From Clostridium fungisolvens (GTDB lineage: Bacteria; Bacillota; Clostridia; Clostridiales; Clostridiaceae), in NCBI RefSeq assembly GCF_014193895.1, contig NZ_BLZR01000001.1, positions 1,736,001 to 1,800,000 of the forward strand: a DNA stretch of 64,000 nt, in the 5' to 3' direction. Shown here piece by piece: positions 34,576 through 44,439 of the stretch. A model generated the notes under the pieces. It worked only from the letters and a program-made list of their open reading frames with translations. It was not told the origin of the DNA and ran no database searches. The first letter of the stretch is position 1; each line of letters opens with the position of its first letter. The translations under genes and the position numbers were made by a program.

Positions 34576-34941
34576 ATGGAAAAGTATACAAGAGAAGAAT
34601 TAGAAGAGGCACTAAAGGTTATAGTTTCAACTATTAGTAACTGTGAAAAAATGCAGCCTAAGTTTGCTGAGGGCACTTCACAACACACACTACTTAAGAA
34701 TAGGATAAAAGCACTTTATATCTCAAAAACACTAATAACAGCTGAAGATATAACTGACAAATATACAAAAGAAGAACTGATAAAAGCACAACCACCTGTA
34801 GCTTCAATCATCAGCAAATGTGAAAAAGCACAGCTAAAACTTTCGGAGGGCACCGCTCAGCACACTCGCCTTAAGAAAATAATAAAAGCGATGTATATTT
34901 CGAAGGCATTCATAACTGATGAAATTAGTAGAAGAGGTTAA
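34576..34941 (+). CDS. Internally duplicated small protein (two 60-aa repeats)
   Basis: A 121-residue helical, basic protein with no membrane segment. Residues 1-59 and 60-118 are clear repeats: YTREELEEA..TISNCEKMQPKFAEGTSQHT and YTKEELIKA..IISKCEKAQLKLSEGTAQHT, each ending ALYISK-x-LIT or AMYISK-x-FIT. ATG 34576 follows AGGAGG. I recognise no family. The EGT(S/A)QHTxLK block is the most conserved part. It is followed 37 bp later by a HEPN-like remnant, so an association with nucleotidyltransferase/HEPN-type elements is possible but unproven. Confidence 0.7.
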   Translation: MEKYTREELEEALKVIVSTISNCEKMQPKFAEGTSQHTLLKNRIKALYISKTLITAEDITDKYTKEELIKAQPPVASIISKCEKAQLKLSEGTAQHTRLKKIIKAMYISKAFITDEISRRG

Positions 34942-34978
34942 AATTTAGTCTTTATTTTCCACGAAGGAGTAAAGCTTT

Positions 34979-35059
34979 ATGGATAATGACAAAATTTATG
35001 AAGAGTGGTTTGTATATGCAAAAAGAGATTTGGAATCAGCTAAAAAAAAGGTAAGATAG
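34979..35059 (+). pseudogene. Truncated N-terminus of a HEPN-domain protein
   Basis: ATG 34979 with AAGGAG upstream encodes 26 residues: DNDKIYEEWFVYAKRDLESA then KKKVR and TAG. The EEW-x4-AKRDLESAK pattern is the first helix of HEPN proteins (usually 110-140 residues). The frame stops inside a terminator hairpin (35043-35085), so the rest of the gene has been replaced. Confidence 0.55.
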
Positions 35060-35085
35060 AGAAATAATCTATTTTACCTTTTTTA
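35043..35085 (+). terminator. Terminator overlapping HEPN remnant
   Basis: AAAAAGGTAA pairs with TTACCTTTTT; AGATAGA with TCTAT extends the stem; T-run follows. Confidence 0.75.
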
Positions 35086-35227
35086 TTATTTCAATACGAT
35101 TTAAAATGAGGTCTACATTTAAATGTTTAAAAATATAGTATTAATATTTTTTCTTGTAACAAAATAATAATAATGATAAAAATGTAATCGCTTTCTTAAT
35201 GTTTTAATAGAAATACATTAAGGATAA

Positions 35228-35243
35228 TTAACAATATTTAACA
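35228..35243 (+). promoter_or_regulatory. Possible Pho box
   Basis: Direct repeat TTAACA-ATAT-TTAACA upstream of the nucleotidase. PhoP boxes in Bacillus are TTAACA-type direct repeats with short spacers, and a secreted phosphatase is a typical target. AT-rich context weakens significance. Confidence 0.4.
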
Positions 35244-35366
35244 TAATATGGAAAGAAAATCACTGTAAATTTCTGTAATATGTATTTTAGGAGCATGTCC
35301 AAAATATACTAGAATAGGATGTCCACTAATTGGATATTCAGAAACTAGGAAAAGTAGGGGGAGAAA

Positions 35367-38300
35367 ATGTTAAATTCTATCAGAAAAGTTAAGGGATTTA
35401 TTACTCTGGCATTGTCTACAGTGATGACATTTAGTATGATCGGTCCGATAAATGTCATGGCAGACACCACTAACAAAAGTGAACAAGCTATCAGTACAAA
35501 TGCAAATAGTCAGCTTTTAGCAGCAGGTAACGATAAGCTAACACTACAGATCCTTGCCACATCAGATAGTCATGGGAGATTTTTACCTTATGATTACGCG
35601 ATAAATGCAGCGGATACTACAGGTAGTTTAGCTCAAGTTTACACTGCAGTGAAGCAGCTTAGAAGTCAAAACCCTGACAATACTATTCTTATAGACAATG
35701 GAGACACAATACAAGACAATTCAGAAAGTCTATTTATCAATGGGGCATCAAATCCTATGATAGATGCCATGAACATCATGGGATATGATACTTTAACCTA
35801 TGGAAATCACGAATTTAATTACGGAGTTCCAGCATTAAAAAATGTTATGAGTAAGTTTAAAGGAAAAACTCTTTGTGGTAATGTTTACAATAAAGATGGT
35901 TCAAGACTTGCAGCACCTTATACAATAGTTGAAAGAAGTGGAGTTAAGGTCGGAATAATAGGTATGGTAACTCCAAATATAACTAGATGGGATTCAGTTA
36001 ATCTAGAAGGTTACAAGGTAACTAATCCAATCGATGAGACAAAAAATGCAATAGCAGAACTTAAAGCCCAAAATGTAGATGTTATAATTGCTTCAGAGCA
36101 TATGGGAGAGACTGGAGAGTACAATGAACCAGGATCAGGAGCAATAGATGTGCTTTCTCAGTGTCCTGAAATAGATGCTTTTATAGCAGGTCACTATCAC
36201 TCAAGAATAGCTGGGGATTATTATTATAATAATGCGATTTATACTTTAAATAATAATGCAGTTACAGCAACCTTACCAGATGGAAGCACAAAAGCTTCAA
36301 CTGTAGATGCTTACAATGAAGCTAAACAAAAAGGAACTGTAATAGTAGAACCTAATAAATGGGATAAGAGTCTTTCACAGATAAATATAAGTGTTACAAA
36401 GAATGCCAACGGAAAGTATGTTATTGAAAATAAAGGAACTGATATAACTACTGCAATATACGATATGGCTACAAAAACTGCGGTAAATTATCAGCCTGAT
36501 GCAGACTTAACTGCAGCACTTCAATCTTTTCATAAAACAGCAATCGATGATGCTAACACACCAATAGGAACTTTAAAGGGTGGGGATTTAGCTCCAAAGG
36601 ATGAAATAAAGGGAATTAGTGATGCTAAGCTTAAGCCAACAGCTATGATTGATTTAATAAATAAAGTTCAAATGTATTACGGTGAGAAGATTGCAGGACA
36701 CAAGATAGATGTATCTGCTGCAGCTATGTTTAAAGATACTCAAAATATAGCAGAAGGACAAATAAAGAAATGTGATACAGCAAATATATATCAGTTTGAT
36801 AATACTCTATATGTATTAAAGATAACTGGTGCACAGCTTAAAAAGTATATGGAATGGTCAGCAAACTACTATAATACCTTTAAGCCAGGGGATTTAACTG
36901 TTTCTTTTAATGCTGCAATACCAGGTTATAACTATGATATGTTCTATGGAGTTAAGTATAAAGTAGATATATCAAAACAGCCAGGAAGCAGAATAGTTAA
37001 TTTAACTAAAGCTGATGGTACTGCAATAGGTGATTCAGAAGTATTATACATGACTGTAAATAACTATAGAGCAAGCACTCAGCTTACAAAAACAGGTACT
37101 GTTTATTCAGCAAGTGATAGCTTACCTGTAATCATCGGTCAATCAGAAAAGACAAATGGTCTAGGTGATGGAAGAATAAGAGATCTTATAGGAAGTTATA
37201 TTCAAAATGTTAAAGGCGGAACTATAACTCCAGAATGTGATAATAACTGGAGCTTAACAGGTTACAACTTTAACACTTATGAAAGAGGCTTAGCAGTTAA
37301 GTATATAAATAGCGGTGCTATAGCTCTTGCACAATACAACGGTAAGGCAATTACTATGGATGATGTAAATAAAGCTATGAATCCAAATGGTGATAAGATA
37401 ATAGATGTAGTTTCCTTCAATGACTTCCATGGAAACTTAGCAGAAGACACAAGTGCTAGCGGAAAGAACCTTGGAATGTCAAAGTTTGTTGCTGCTATAA
37501 ATGAATACAAGTCTGCAAATCCAAACACAGTAGTTGTTTCAGCAGGAGATAACTATCAAGGAAGCGCTATGTCAAACTTAACTTATGGGGCACCAGTTTC
37601 TGAAATGTTAAAACAACTTGGAGTTGTAGCTTCAGCAGTAGGTAATCATGAATTTGACTGGGGTATAGATAAGATAGCTCCTTGGGCTAAAGATGGAAAC
37701 TTTGATTTCTTAGCTTCAAATATCTATGACAAAAAGACTGGTGAGCCAGTAGCATGGGCAAAACCTTATAAGATGGTTACAGTTGATGGAGTAAAGATAG
37801 GTTTTGTAGGAATAACAACACAAGAAACTGCATTTAAGACTAAACCTGACATCGTTGCAGGATTAGAATTTAGAGATCCAGCTACTTCAGCTAAAGTATG
37901 GGCTGATAAGTTAAAGAGCGGAAGCCTTCCAGAAGGAAAAGCAGATGTGGTTATAGCACTTACACACATAGGCGCAGCACAAGATGCAAAGGGAATTATT
38001 ACTGGAGAAGTTGTAGACACTGGTTTATGCAATGTTGACAGTATAGATGCTGTAATAACATCACATACTCACAATCCAGTAAGCGGCTATGTAAATAACA
38101 AACCTGTGGTTCAAGCTTATTATGCAGGAAGATCCTTAGCTGATCTTTCAATAGTTATAGATAAAAATACAGGAAAGCTAAAGAGTATAACACCAAATCT
38201 AGATAGTTTATATAAGAGAAAAGCACAGATAACTCCAGATGCAACTGCACAAGCTACTTACAATAAGTACTATGCAGAGCTTCAACCAAAGCTTGAAAAG

Positions 38301-39083
38301 GTAGAAGGATATACAGATACAGAATTAACTCATGATAGATACGCAGAAGGCACATCTTTACTTGGTCAATGGGTAACTGATGTTATGAGAAAAGCAGTAG
38401 GAGTTCAAATAGGTATAACAAACGGCGGAGGCCTAAGAACTTCTATAGCAGCAGGAAAGATAACAATGGGTAATCTATACGAAGTAATGCCTTTTGATAA
38501 CACCTTAGTTAAGATGAACCTTAAAGGCTCAGACCTAAAGAGAGTAATTGAAAATGGTATAATGAACACTAGCGTAGGCTGGGTTCAAGTATCAGGAATA
38601 AAAGTATACTATGATAAAGATGCAAAAGCAGGAAATAGAATCACTGCAATGTTCTTAGAAGATGGAACTCCAGTAGACATGAATAAAACCTACTCCGTAG
38701 TTACAAATGACTTCATGGCAACAGGTGGAGATCAATATGACTTCACAGGAGCACAAAACGTTTATGACACAGGAATTCCAATAAGAGACAGCCTAGCAAG
38801 TGCACTAGAAGCACTAGGCACAAAACATTTAGTTGTAAATGATTCAAAACCACTAGTTGCTGGAACAGCACCTGCAAACAACGGTGGCTCAAATAATGGT
38901 AATACAAACACTGGCAACGGAGCAACAGCACCAACAAGCTCAACAGCAATATCAAATCTTCCTAAGACAGGATCAACAATAGATTCAAATGTACTTTTAG
39001 GAGTTGGTGGAGTTGTAGTAGTACTAGGAGCTGCAATGTTTGTGGTTAGTAAGAGAAAGAAAAATGAAGATGAAGCAGCTTAA
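35367..39083 (+). CDS. LPXTG-anchored double 5'-nucleotidase/2',3'-cyclic phosphodiesterase
   Basis: A 1238-residue surface enzyme that should release phosphate from extracellular nucleotides. A signal peptide occupies about residues 1-32. Module 1 (about 50-660) has LQILATSDSHGRF, LIDNGDTIQ and YGNHEFNYG; module 2 (about 675-1165) has DVVSFNDFHGNL, VVSAGDNYQGS, VGNHEFDWG, SHTHNPV and NGGGLRTSI. Both keep the metal-binding Asp, His and Asn motifs. A Gly/Asn/Thr linker leads to LPKTG (1198-1202), a hydrophobic helix and KRKK: a sortase-anchored wall protein. AGTAGGGGGAG precedes the ATG. Monocistronic, with a terminator after it and a possible Pho box upstream. Confidence 0.93.
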   Translation: MLNSIRKVKGFITLALSTVMTFSMIGPINVMADTTNKSEQAISTNANSQLLAAGNDKLTLQILATSDSHGRFLPYDYAINAADTTGSLAQVYTAVKQLRSQNPDNTILIDNGDTIQDNSESLFINGASNPMIDAMNIMGYDTLTYGNHEFNYGVPALKNVMSKFKGKTLCGNVYNKDGSRLAAPYTIVERSGVKVGIIGMVTPNITRWDSVNLEGYKVTNPIDETKNAIAELKAQNVDVIIASEHMGETGEYNEPGSGAIDVLSQCPEIDAFIAGHYHSRIAGDYYYNNAIYTLNNNAVTATLPDGSTKASTVDAYNEAKQKGTVIVEPNKWDKSLSQINISVTKNANGKYVIENKGTDITTAIYDMATKTAVNYQPDADLTAALQSFHKTAIDDANTPIGTLKGGDLAPKDEIKGISDAKLKPTAMIDLINKVQMYYGEKIAGHKIDVSAAAMFKDTQNIAEGQIKKCDTANIYQFDNTLYVLKITGAQLKKYMEWSANYYNTFKPGDLTVSFNAAIPGYNYDMFYGVKYKVDISKQPGSRIVNLTKADGTAIGDSEVLYMTVNNYRASTQLTKTGTVYSASDSLPVIIGQSEKTNGLGDGRIRDLIGSYIQNVKGGTITPECDNNWSLTGYNFNTYERGLAVKYINSGAIALAQYNGKAITMDDVNKAMNPNGDKIIDVVSFNDFHGNLAEDTSASGKNLGMSKFVAAINEYKSANPNTVVVSAGDNYQGSAMSNLTYGAPVSEMLKQLGVVASAVGNHEFDWGIDKIAPWAKDGNFDFLASNIYDKKTGEPVAWAKPYKMVTVDGVKIGFVGITTQETAFKTKPDIVAGLEFRDPATSAKVWADKLKSGSLPEGKADVVIALTHIGAAQDAKGIITGEVVDTGLCNVDSIDAVITSHTHNPVSGYVNNKPVVQAYYAGRSLADLSIVIDKNTGKLKSITPNLDSLYKRKAQITPDATAQATYNKYYAELQPKLEKVEGYTDTELTHDRYAEGTSLLGQWVTDVMRKAVGVQIGITNGGGLRTSIAAGKITMGNLYEVMPFDNTLVKMNLKGSDLKRVIENGIMNTSVGWVQVSGIKVYYDKDAKAGNRITAMFLEDGTPVDMNKTYSVVTNDFMATGGDQYDFTGAQNVYDTGIPIRDSLASALEALGTKHLVVNDSKPLVAGTAPANNGGSNNGNTNTGNGATAPTSSTAISNLPKTGSTIDSNVLLGVGGVVVVLGAAMFVVSKRKKNEDEAA

Positions 39084-39108
39084 GGCTTAGTTAGAAGAAG
39101 AGAGACTG

Positions 39109-39146
39109 CAGCACATTGATGTGAGATTGATGTGCTGTGGTTTTTT
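39109..39146 (+). terminator. Terminator after nucleotidase
   Basis: CAGCACAT (39109-39116) pairs with ATGTGCTG (39130-39137), then GGTTTTTTG. Confidence 0.8.
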
Positions 39147-39225
39147 GTGTATTTCCACATAAAGCGCATGTGGAGCCTGTTGATAGGATAGAAAAAAAGA
39201 TAGTCTTATATCAAAGGCTTTGAAG

Positions 39226-39290
39226 GTTTTTAAGTAAATATTGAAGTATAATTAATGTTCCCTCACCCCAAATAAGTTGAGGGAATTTTG
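39226..39290. repeat. Flanking repeat 1 of the TetR-ABC-FtsX module
   Basis: TTTAAGTAAATATTGAAGT followed by hairpin TTCCCTCA/TGAGGGAA. Nearly the same string lies at 44440-44505, in the same orientation, on the other side of the module. Confidence 0.6.
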
Positions 39291-39389
39291 CTTTATGAGA
39301 TCTAACTAATACGCTGAAATAAGGATATTTGCATAAAACTTTGGAATTCTACAGTTGATAAACAAAGATTGAATTCTTTATTGCCGTAA

Positions 39390-39965
39390 TTATTTATAAA
39401 AGTTTTCAAAAATAGTGGCATCAGGGAGTGTTTGGTAGCTCAGCTGAATGATTCGCTCAATGGAAACACCATTATTATCACAAAACCATTTCTGGTACAT
39501 TGAAATTAAGCCAGAAATGTAATATTCCATGAGAAAATCAACCTCAGCGGCAGTATACTGATTGGTTCTAAAAAAATATTTTATCCAAATAGGTTTAAGG
39601 TTTTCTACAATCTTGCGTATGAATTCTGTGTCACCGTGTGGGCCTAATAGCACGATGATGTATTTATTTAGACGGGCAAAAGTCCCCAAAATTGCTTGAA
39701 GGGCCTGTGACGCATCAAAGTTATTGGCTTGCTTCACAAGGTGTACCACGAATTCGTCTACTTCATCCAAAATTTGATTTTCAAGCTCGTGCAGTATATC
39801 ATAGACATCCGCATAATATCGGTAAAAAGTACTGCGATCATATCCTGCCAAACTGCAGATATCTTTTACTGTAATTTTATCAATACTCTTTTTTTCATAT
39901 AATAACCAAAAGGCATCTTGAAAATTTCTCTGAGTCATTTCCGTTTGCCCTGTTTTTTTCTTCAT
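39390..39965 (-). CDS. TetR/AcrR family transcriptional regulator
   Basis: A 191-residue repressor divergent from an ABC exporter. The helix-turn-helix is KITVKDICSLAGYDRSTFYR followed by YYADVYDIL (about residues 30-60); the ligand domain belongs to the TetR_C_7/8-like class. Residue pattern resembles the regulator at 44882 (SIKDITSKAGYNRSTFYQYF), so the two are probable paralogues. It most likely represses the exporter genes through the inverted repeats at 40028-40065. Confidence 0.9.
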   Translation of the reverse strand: MKKKTGQTEMTQRNFQDAFWLLYEKKSIDKITVKDICSLAGYDRSTFYRYYADVYDILHELENQILDEVDEFVVHLVKQANNFDASQALQAILGTFARLNKYIIVLLGPHGDTEFIRKIVENLKPIWIKYFFRTNQYTAAEVDFLMEYYISGLISMYQKWFCDNNGVSIERIIQLSYQTLPDATIFENFYK

Positions 39966-40027
39966 GGTGAAGCTCCTATTCTTACTTTTTTACCCATTTT
40001 AACACAAGAAGTATAGCAAGACAACAT

Positions 40028-40065
40028 TGTGTTAGATGAATCCAACACATAGCTATCCAGTGTTG
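40028..40065. promoter_or_regulatory. Candidate TetR operators in divergent gap
   Basis: Inverted repeat TGTGTTAGAT-GA-ATCCAACACA (40028-40049) overlapping a second, CAACAC...GTGTTG (40043-40065). They sit between the TetR and ABC starts. Confidence 0.55.
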
Positions 40066-40118
40066 CTTGATTGGATGTAGATTATTTTTTATAATAAACC
40101 TATCAGGGGGGATATTTG

Positions 40119-40820
40119 ATGGCATTTATTTCATTTGAAAATGTGTATAAAGAATACGGCACAACTGACAGTCTTGTACGGGCTCTAAATGATGCGAATT
40201 TTTCTGTGGAGCAGGGAGAATTGGCAGTAATACTTGGTTCATCTGGTGCAGGTAAAACTACAGCACTAAATATTCTGGGGGGCATGGATACTGTAACACG
40301 GGGCAAGGTTATATTTGATGGCAAGGATATAGCCAACTGGAATGAAGAACAGCTATGTAATTATCGCCGCACTGATGTTGGGTTTGTGTTCCAGTTTTAT
40401 AATCTAGTACCTAATCTGACGGCACTTGAAAATGTAGAGTTAGCAGCGCAGATTTGCGAAGACAGTCTAGACGCCGCTGAAACTCTTGAAAAAGTTGGTC
40501 TTGAAGATCGAAAAGGAAATTTTCCCGCTCAGCTTTCAGGTGGAGAACAGCAGAGAGTTTCAATAGCTCGTGCACTGGCAAAAAGGCCAAAACTGTTGCT
40601 TTGTGATGAGCCAACAGGTGCGCTGGACTATGTGACTGGTAAGCAGATTTTACAGCTTTTGCAGGATACCTGCCGCAGAGATGGGATAACTGTTATTATA
40701 ATCACTCACAACAGCGCAATTGCTCCAATGGCAGATAAGGTAATTAGGTTCAAGAGTGGTAAAATTGTTGATATGAAAGTCAATGCTGAACCTATGAATA
40801 TTGCAGAGATTGAGTGGTGA
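40119..40820 (+). CDS. ABC transporter ATP-binding protein (LolD/MacB type)
   Basis: A 233-residue ATPase. Walker A LGSSGAGKTT at about residues 39-48, Q-loop FVFQFYNLVP, signature LSGGEQQRVSIARAL near 136-150, Walker B LLLCDEPTGALD near 156-167, H-loop ITHN. The short length and the FQFYNLVPNLTALENV string are typical of ATPases that partner FtsX-like permeases. GGGGGGAT precedes ATG 40119. The 3' end overlaps or abuts the permease start. Confidence 0.93.
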   Translation: MAFISFENVYKEYGTTDSLVRALNDANFSVEQGELAVILGSSGAGKTTALNILGGMDTVTRGKVIFDGKDIANWNEEQLCNYRRTDVGFVFQFYNLVPNLTALENVELAAQICEDSLDAAETLEKVGLEDRKGNFPAQLSGGEQQRVSIARALAKRPKLLLCDEPTGALDYVTGKQILQLLQDTCRRDGITVIIITHNSAIAPMADKVIRFKSGKIVDMKVNAEPMNIAEIEW

Positions 40821-40824
40821 GGCA

Positions 40825-43800
40825 GTGAAGAAAAGTGCATTTTATAAGGATATTAGAAGAACCTTAAAAAAGAATTTGTCCAGATTCATTGCAATCACTG
40901 TGATGGCGGCACTTGGCATTGGCGTGTTTTCCGGATTTGCAGTGGGGTGTCTGGATGCCCTAAAATCTGCTGACAATTTCTTTCATAAACAAAACACTTA
41001 TGACATTAAAATTGTATCTACCCTTGGACTAACTAGGGATGATGTTTTAGCCATATCCAAAATGGAGGGTGTGAGTTCAGTATTTGGCAGTCCAGGTATG
41101 GATGTTAAGGTTCAGCAAAGCAGTGGAAGCTTACTGCTGGCAAATCTAAGTACCTTGGATCCAAAAGGCATGAACAAACCTTATGAAATTGAAGGTGCGC
41201 TGCCAACTAAATCAGGGCAAATTGCTGTGAACTCTAAATTTATGGAGGATACCGGCTTGAAGCTTGGAGACAGTATTACTCTGACAGAAGATGATAAAGA
41301 TAAGACGGCTGTTAAGGATTCAGGGTCAGGTGGCAGTGGGAAGGATGACAAAGCTGATTTGGGAATTAATATAGAAAGTGATTCTTCAGCTCCGTCACTA
41401 AAAGTGAAAAATTACAAAATTACTGCAATTATTTTAAGCCCTTTGGATATTTCCAACACTAAAAAAGGCATTTCATCTGTGTCCTTCTCCTCAAGCAGCA
41501 GTACTTACATGATGTATGCTACGGCAGACTCCATTAAAAGTGATATTTATAGTTCTATTTATGTTACTTTAGATGGTGCTTCAAAGTTAGATGGATATTC
41601 TAAGGAATACGAAACACTGGTAGACAGTATAACCTCAAAAATCAAATCTACTATTCAAGAAAAACGACAGAAGGCTAGATACGATGAAGTTGTGGGTAAT
41701 GCTAATGCCAAAATTGTCAAAGCTGAAGGGCTGCTTAGGGACAAAATGACAGATGCAGAGCAAAAGCTATCTGATGCTCAGAAAAAGATTGATGATGGCT
41801 TGACGGAGGTTAATAATGGACAGGCGGAGCTTAAAGCCAATGAGTTAAAACTTTTACAGGGAGAACAGACACTCTCGGCTGCAGATAAATCTGCAAATGA
41901 AAAGTTCAACTCTTCCCAAAAAGAGATTGATAAGGGATGGACAGAATTGAAGGCCGGTGAAGGAAAGTTAAGCAGTGAGGAAAAAGCTGCATTGGAACAG
42001 TTTTCAATCAGTGAACAGAAGCTTGAGGAAAGTAGTAACACGCTTAATATACAAAAGGCTGATGCAGATGCACAGTTAAAGGGAGTAGTTTCTGTGCTAC
42101 CAAAAGAGGCGCAGGAGATCTGGAACAGTGTAGAAGTTAAAAAAGTATGGGCAGATATGGTTGCAGATGGTGTTAAGGCAGCTCCATATTTACTAGCAAT
42201 TAAACAGGTGGAGGCACCAACAAAGGATGAAACCGATGCCTATAATGCTGCAATGGCAGGTCTTAAAGCTGATACTCAAGCTTTTGCTGCAGATTTTATT
42301 ATGGGAGGAGCTTCTCTTACAGAGGAGCAAATCTCTGGTTTTTCAAGTGTTGCTGTTGCTCAGGGCACTTTGAATTACAGCCAAACCTTGCTTAATGAAA
42401 ATTCATCGGTACTGGCAACTCAAAAGGCTGCTGCATTGAAGCAGATTTCTGATGCCCGTCAGAAAATTGAGGATAGTAAAGCACAGCTTACAAGCGGACA
42501 GCAGAAACTAAATGACTGCAAGGCTGAGGCTAATATACAATTTGCTGAAAAGTATGCAGAAATAAATGAGGGCAAGCAAAAGCTTGTGGATGCTAAAAGA
42601 AAACTTAATGAGGCTAAGTCTAAACTTATTGATGGTCAGGCCGAGCTTAATAAAAATAAGTCTGACTACCAAAATTCTATTGCAGATGCCAGACAGAAGC
42701 TTTCGGATGCCAAGAACAAGGTTTCAGACATCAGCATGGCGAAATGGTATGTCTGGGATCGGAGCTATAACGAAAGTATTGCAGGACTTAAAAGTGATAT
42801 AAGCTTCATTCAAGCTGTTACCAAAGCCTTTCCGGTTATTTTCTTCCTGGTGTCTGTACTAATTAGCCTGACCACCATGACTCGCATGGTGGAGGAGGAC
42901 CGTGGATTAATTGGTACGTATAAATCTCTAGGTTATTCAAACTTACAGATTAGCATAAAATATATTCTCTATGCAGTACTGGCCTGCATAATTGGAGGTA
43001 TCTTGGGAAGCATCATTGGATTCATTGCCCTTCCTAAGGTAATTGAAGTTGTCACCAGTACTCTGTATGCATTACCAAAGTTTCAGCTGTTCTTCAATCC
43101 TTATTATGGTATTGGGGGCTTTGGGATGTTCCTATTGGGTATTGTAGGTGCAACAGCTATCTCCTGTGCTGAAATGCTACGCTATCGTCCGGCAGAGCTG
43201 ATGCGTCCAAAAGCACCTAAAACAGGAAGTCGTATTTTACTGGAACGCATTCCATTCATTTGGAAACGACTGAATTTCCTAAATAAAGTAACCTGCCGTA
43301 ACTTGTTCAGATATAAGAAGCGTGCTATCATGACCATTGTAGGCATCTTAGGCTGTACTATGCTTATCGTGCTGGGCTTTGGTGTGAGGGATAGCGTAGT
43401 TAGTCTGACAACTGACCAGTTCAATAGGGTAACTGTATATGATGCTATTGTAATGACAGATAATTTGAATACAGTTAAAATGAACACTCTTGCCAATGAG
43501 TGGAAGGCATCTGGAAAGGTGAAGGATACACTGCAACTTCAGATTAAATCCTTGACACTGCGAAACAAGAGGGATAGTTTGGATATTACCGTTATGGTGA
43601 TTCCAGAGGGTTCGGATTTGGGACACTTTGTTAATTTATATGATTCTAAAACCCATAAAGCAATGACCTTGCCGAAAAATGGTATTGTGGTTACTCAAAA
43701 TGCTGCGAAAAAGCTTGCTTTAACAAGTGGAGACACCGTTTCTATGCAAAATGAGAATAATTTGGAGCGTGATTTTCAGGTATCTTACGTAGCTACAAAT

Positions 43801-44403
43801 TATACAGGTAATTACGTGTATGTCAGTGAAAGTTCTTACCAGGCAGCATTTGGCGACTATAACGGAACCTCTTTCCTGTTGAACCTAACAAATAAGAAAG
43901 AGGGGCAGAAGTGGCTGGATGCTTTAAGTGATGATGAGAGAATCCTCAAAGTCAACAGCAGTCAATCAATGATTGATGCATTTAGTGAAGTAAATAATGT
44001 TATTAACATGGTTGTTTATCTCTTAATTGGCATGTCAGCAGTATTGGCTTTGACAGTTCTGTTTACCCTGTCTAATATCAATATAAGTGAGCGTGAAAGG
44101 GAGCTCGCCACCATCAAGGTGCTTGGCTTCCAGCGTGAAGAGGTATATTCCTACGTAAACAGGGAGACCTTTATTCTTACACTATTAGGTATAATTTGTG
44201 GTCTGCCAGCAGGGTTTGGGATCACCTATGGCATTCTGAGCAATGTCAGCATTGCGAATATCGCTTTTAATGTTCGTGTTTCCATGATATCTTATCTGAT
44301 TGCTGCGGTTATTACGCTGATTTTTGCCTTATTGGTAAACAAAGTCACAAATAAGGGATTGCGAAAAATTAACATGGTGGAAGCATTAAAGAGCGTTGAG
44401 TAA
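40825..44403 (+). CDS. FtsX-like ABC permease with long coiled-coil domain
   Basis: A roughly 1192-residue exporter or mechanotransmission permease. First membrane segment at about residues 15-37; extracytoplasmic domain with a long coiled coil and repeated AEQKLSDAQKKIDDG-like heptads at about 280-635; FtsX domain 1 at about 660-790; membrane segment near 835; second extracytoplasmic part; FtsX domain 2 at about 1055-1192, ending NMVEALKSVE. GTG 40825 is chosen (VKKSAFYKDIRRTLKKN is the usual family start), though TTG 40810 is possible. It works with the ATPase just upstream. Such TetR-ATPase-FtsX sets are common in Clostridia; substrate unknown. Confidence 0.88.
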   Translation: MKKSAFYKDIRRTLKKNLSRFIAITVMAALGIGVFSGFAVGCLDALKSADNFFHKQNTYDIKIVSTLGLTRDDVLAISKMEGVSSVFGSPGMDVKVQQSSGSLLLANLSTLDPKGMNKPYEIEGALPTKSGQIAVNSKFMEDTGLKLGDSITLTEDDKDKTAVKDSGSGGSGKDDKADLGINIESDSSAPSLKVKNYKITAIILSPLDISNTKKGISSVSFSSSSSTYMMYATADSIKSDIYSSIYVTLDGASKLDGYSKEYETLVDSITSKIKSTIQEKRQKARYDEVVGNANAKIVKAEGLLRDKMTDAEQKLSDAQKKIDDGLTEVNNGQAELKANELKLLQGEQTLSAADKSANEKFNSSQKEIDKGWTELKAGEGKLSSEEKAALEQFSISEQKLEESSNTLNIQKADADAQLKGVVSVLPKEAQEIWNSVEVKKVWADMVADGVKAAPYLLAIKQVEAPTKDETDAYNAAMAGLKADTQAFAADFIMGGASLTEEQISGFSSVAVAQGTLNYSQTLLNENSSVLATQKAAALKQISDARQKIEDSKAQLTSGQQKLNDCKAEANIQFAEKYAEINEGKQKLVDAKRKLNEAKSKLIDGQAELNKNKSDYQNSIADARQKLSDAKNKVSDISMAKWYVWDRSYNESIAGLKSDISFIQAVTKAFPVIFFLVSVLISLTTMTRMVEEDRGLIGTYKSLGYSNLQISIKYILYAVLACIIGGILGSIIGFIALPKVIEVVTSTLYALPKFQLFFNPYYGIGGFGMFLLGIVGATAISCAEMLRYRPAELMRPKAPKTGSRILLERIPFIWKRLNFLNKVTCRNLFRYKKRAIMTIVGILGCTMLIVLGFGVRDSVVSLTTDQFNRVTVYDAIVMTDNLNTVKMNTLANEWKASGKVKDTLQLQIKSLTLRNKRDSLDITVMVIPEGSDLGHFVNLYDSKTHKAMTLPKNGIVVTQNAAKKLALTSGDTVSMQNENNLERDFQVSYVATNYTGNYVYVSESSYQAAFGDYNGTSFLLNLTNKKEGQKWLDALSDDERILKVNSSQSMIDAFSEVNNVINMVVYLLIGMSAVLALTVLFTLSNINISERERELATIKVLGFQREEVYSYVNRETFILTLLGIICGLPAGFGITYGILSNVSIANIAFNVRVSMISYLIAAVITLIFALLVNKVTNKGLRKINMVEALKSVE

Positions 44404-44439
44404 AAAATAGATTCCATTATAATCTTTAGATGTTTAAAG

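Noticed and set aside
43182..43626. Minus-strand frames of 92-104 codons within the FtsX permease
   Set aside because: Antisense shadows of a strongly coding gene.
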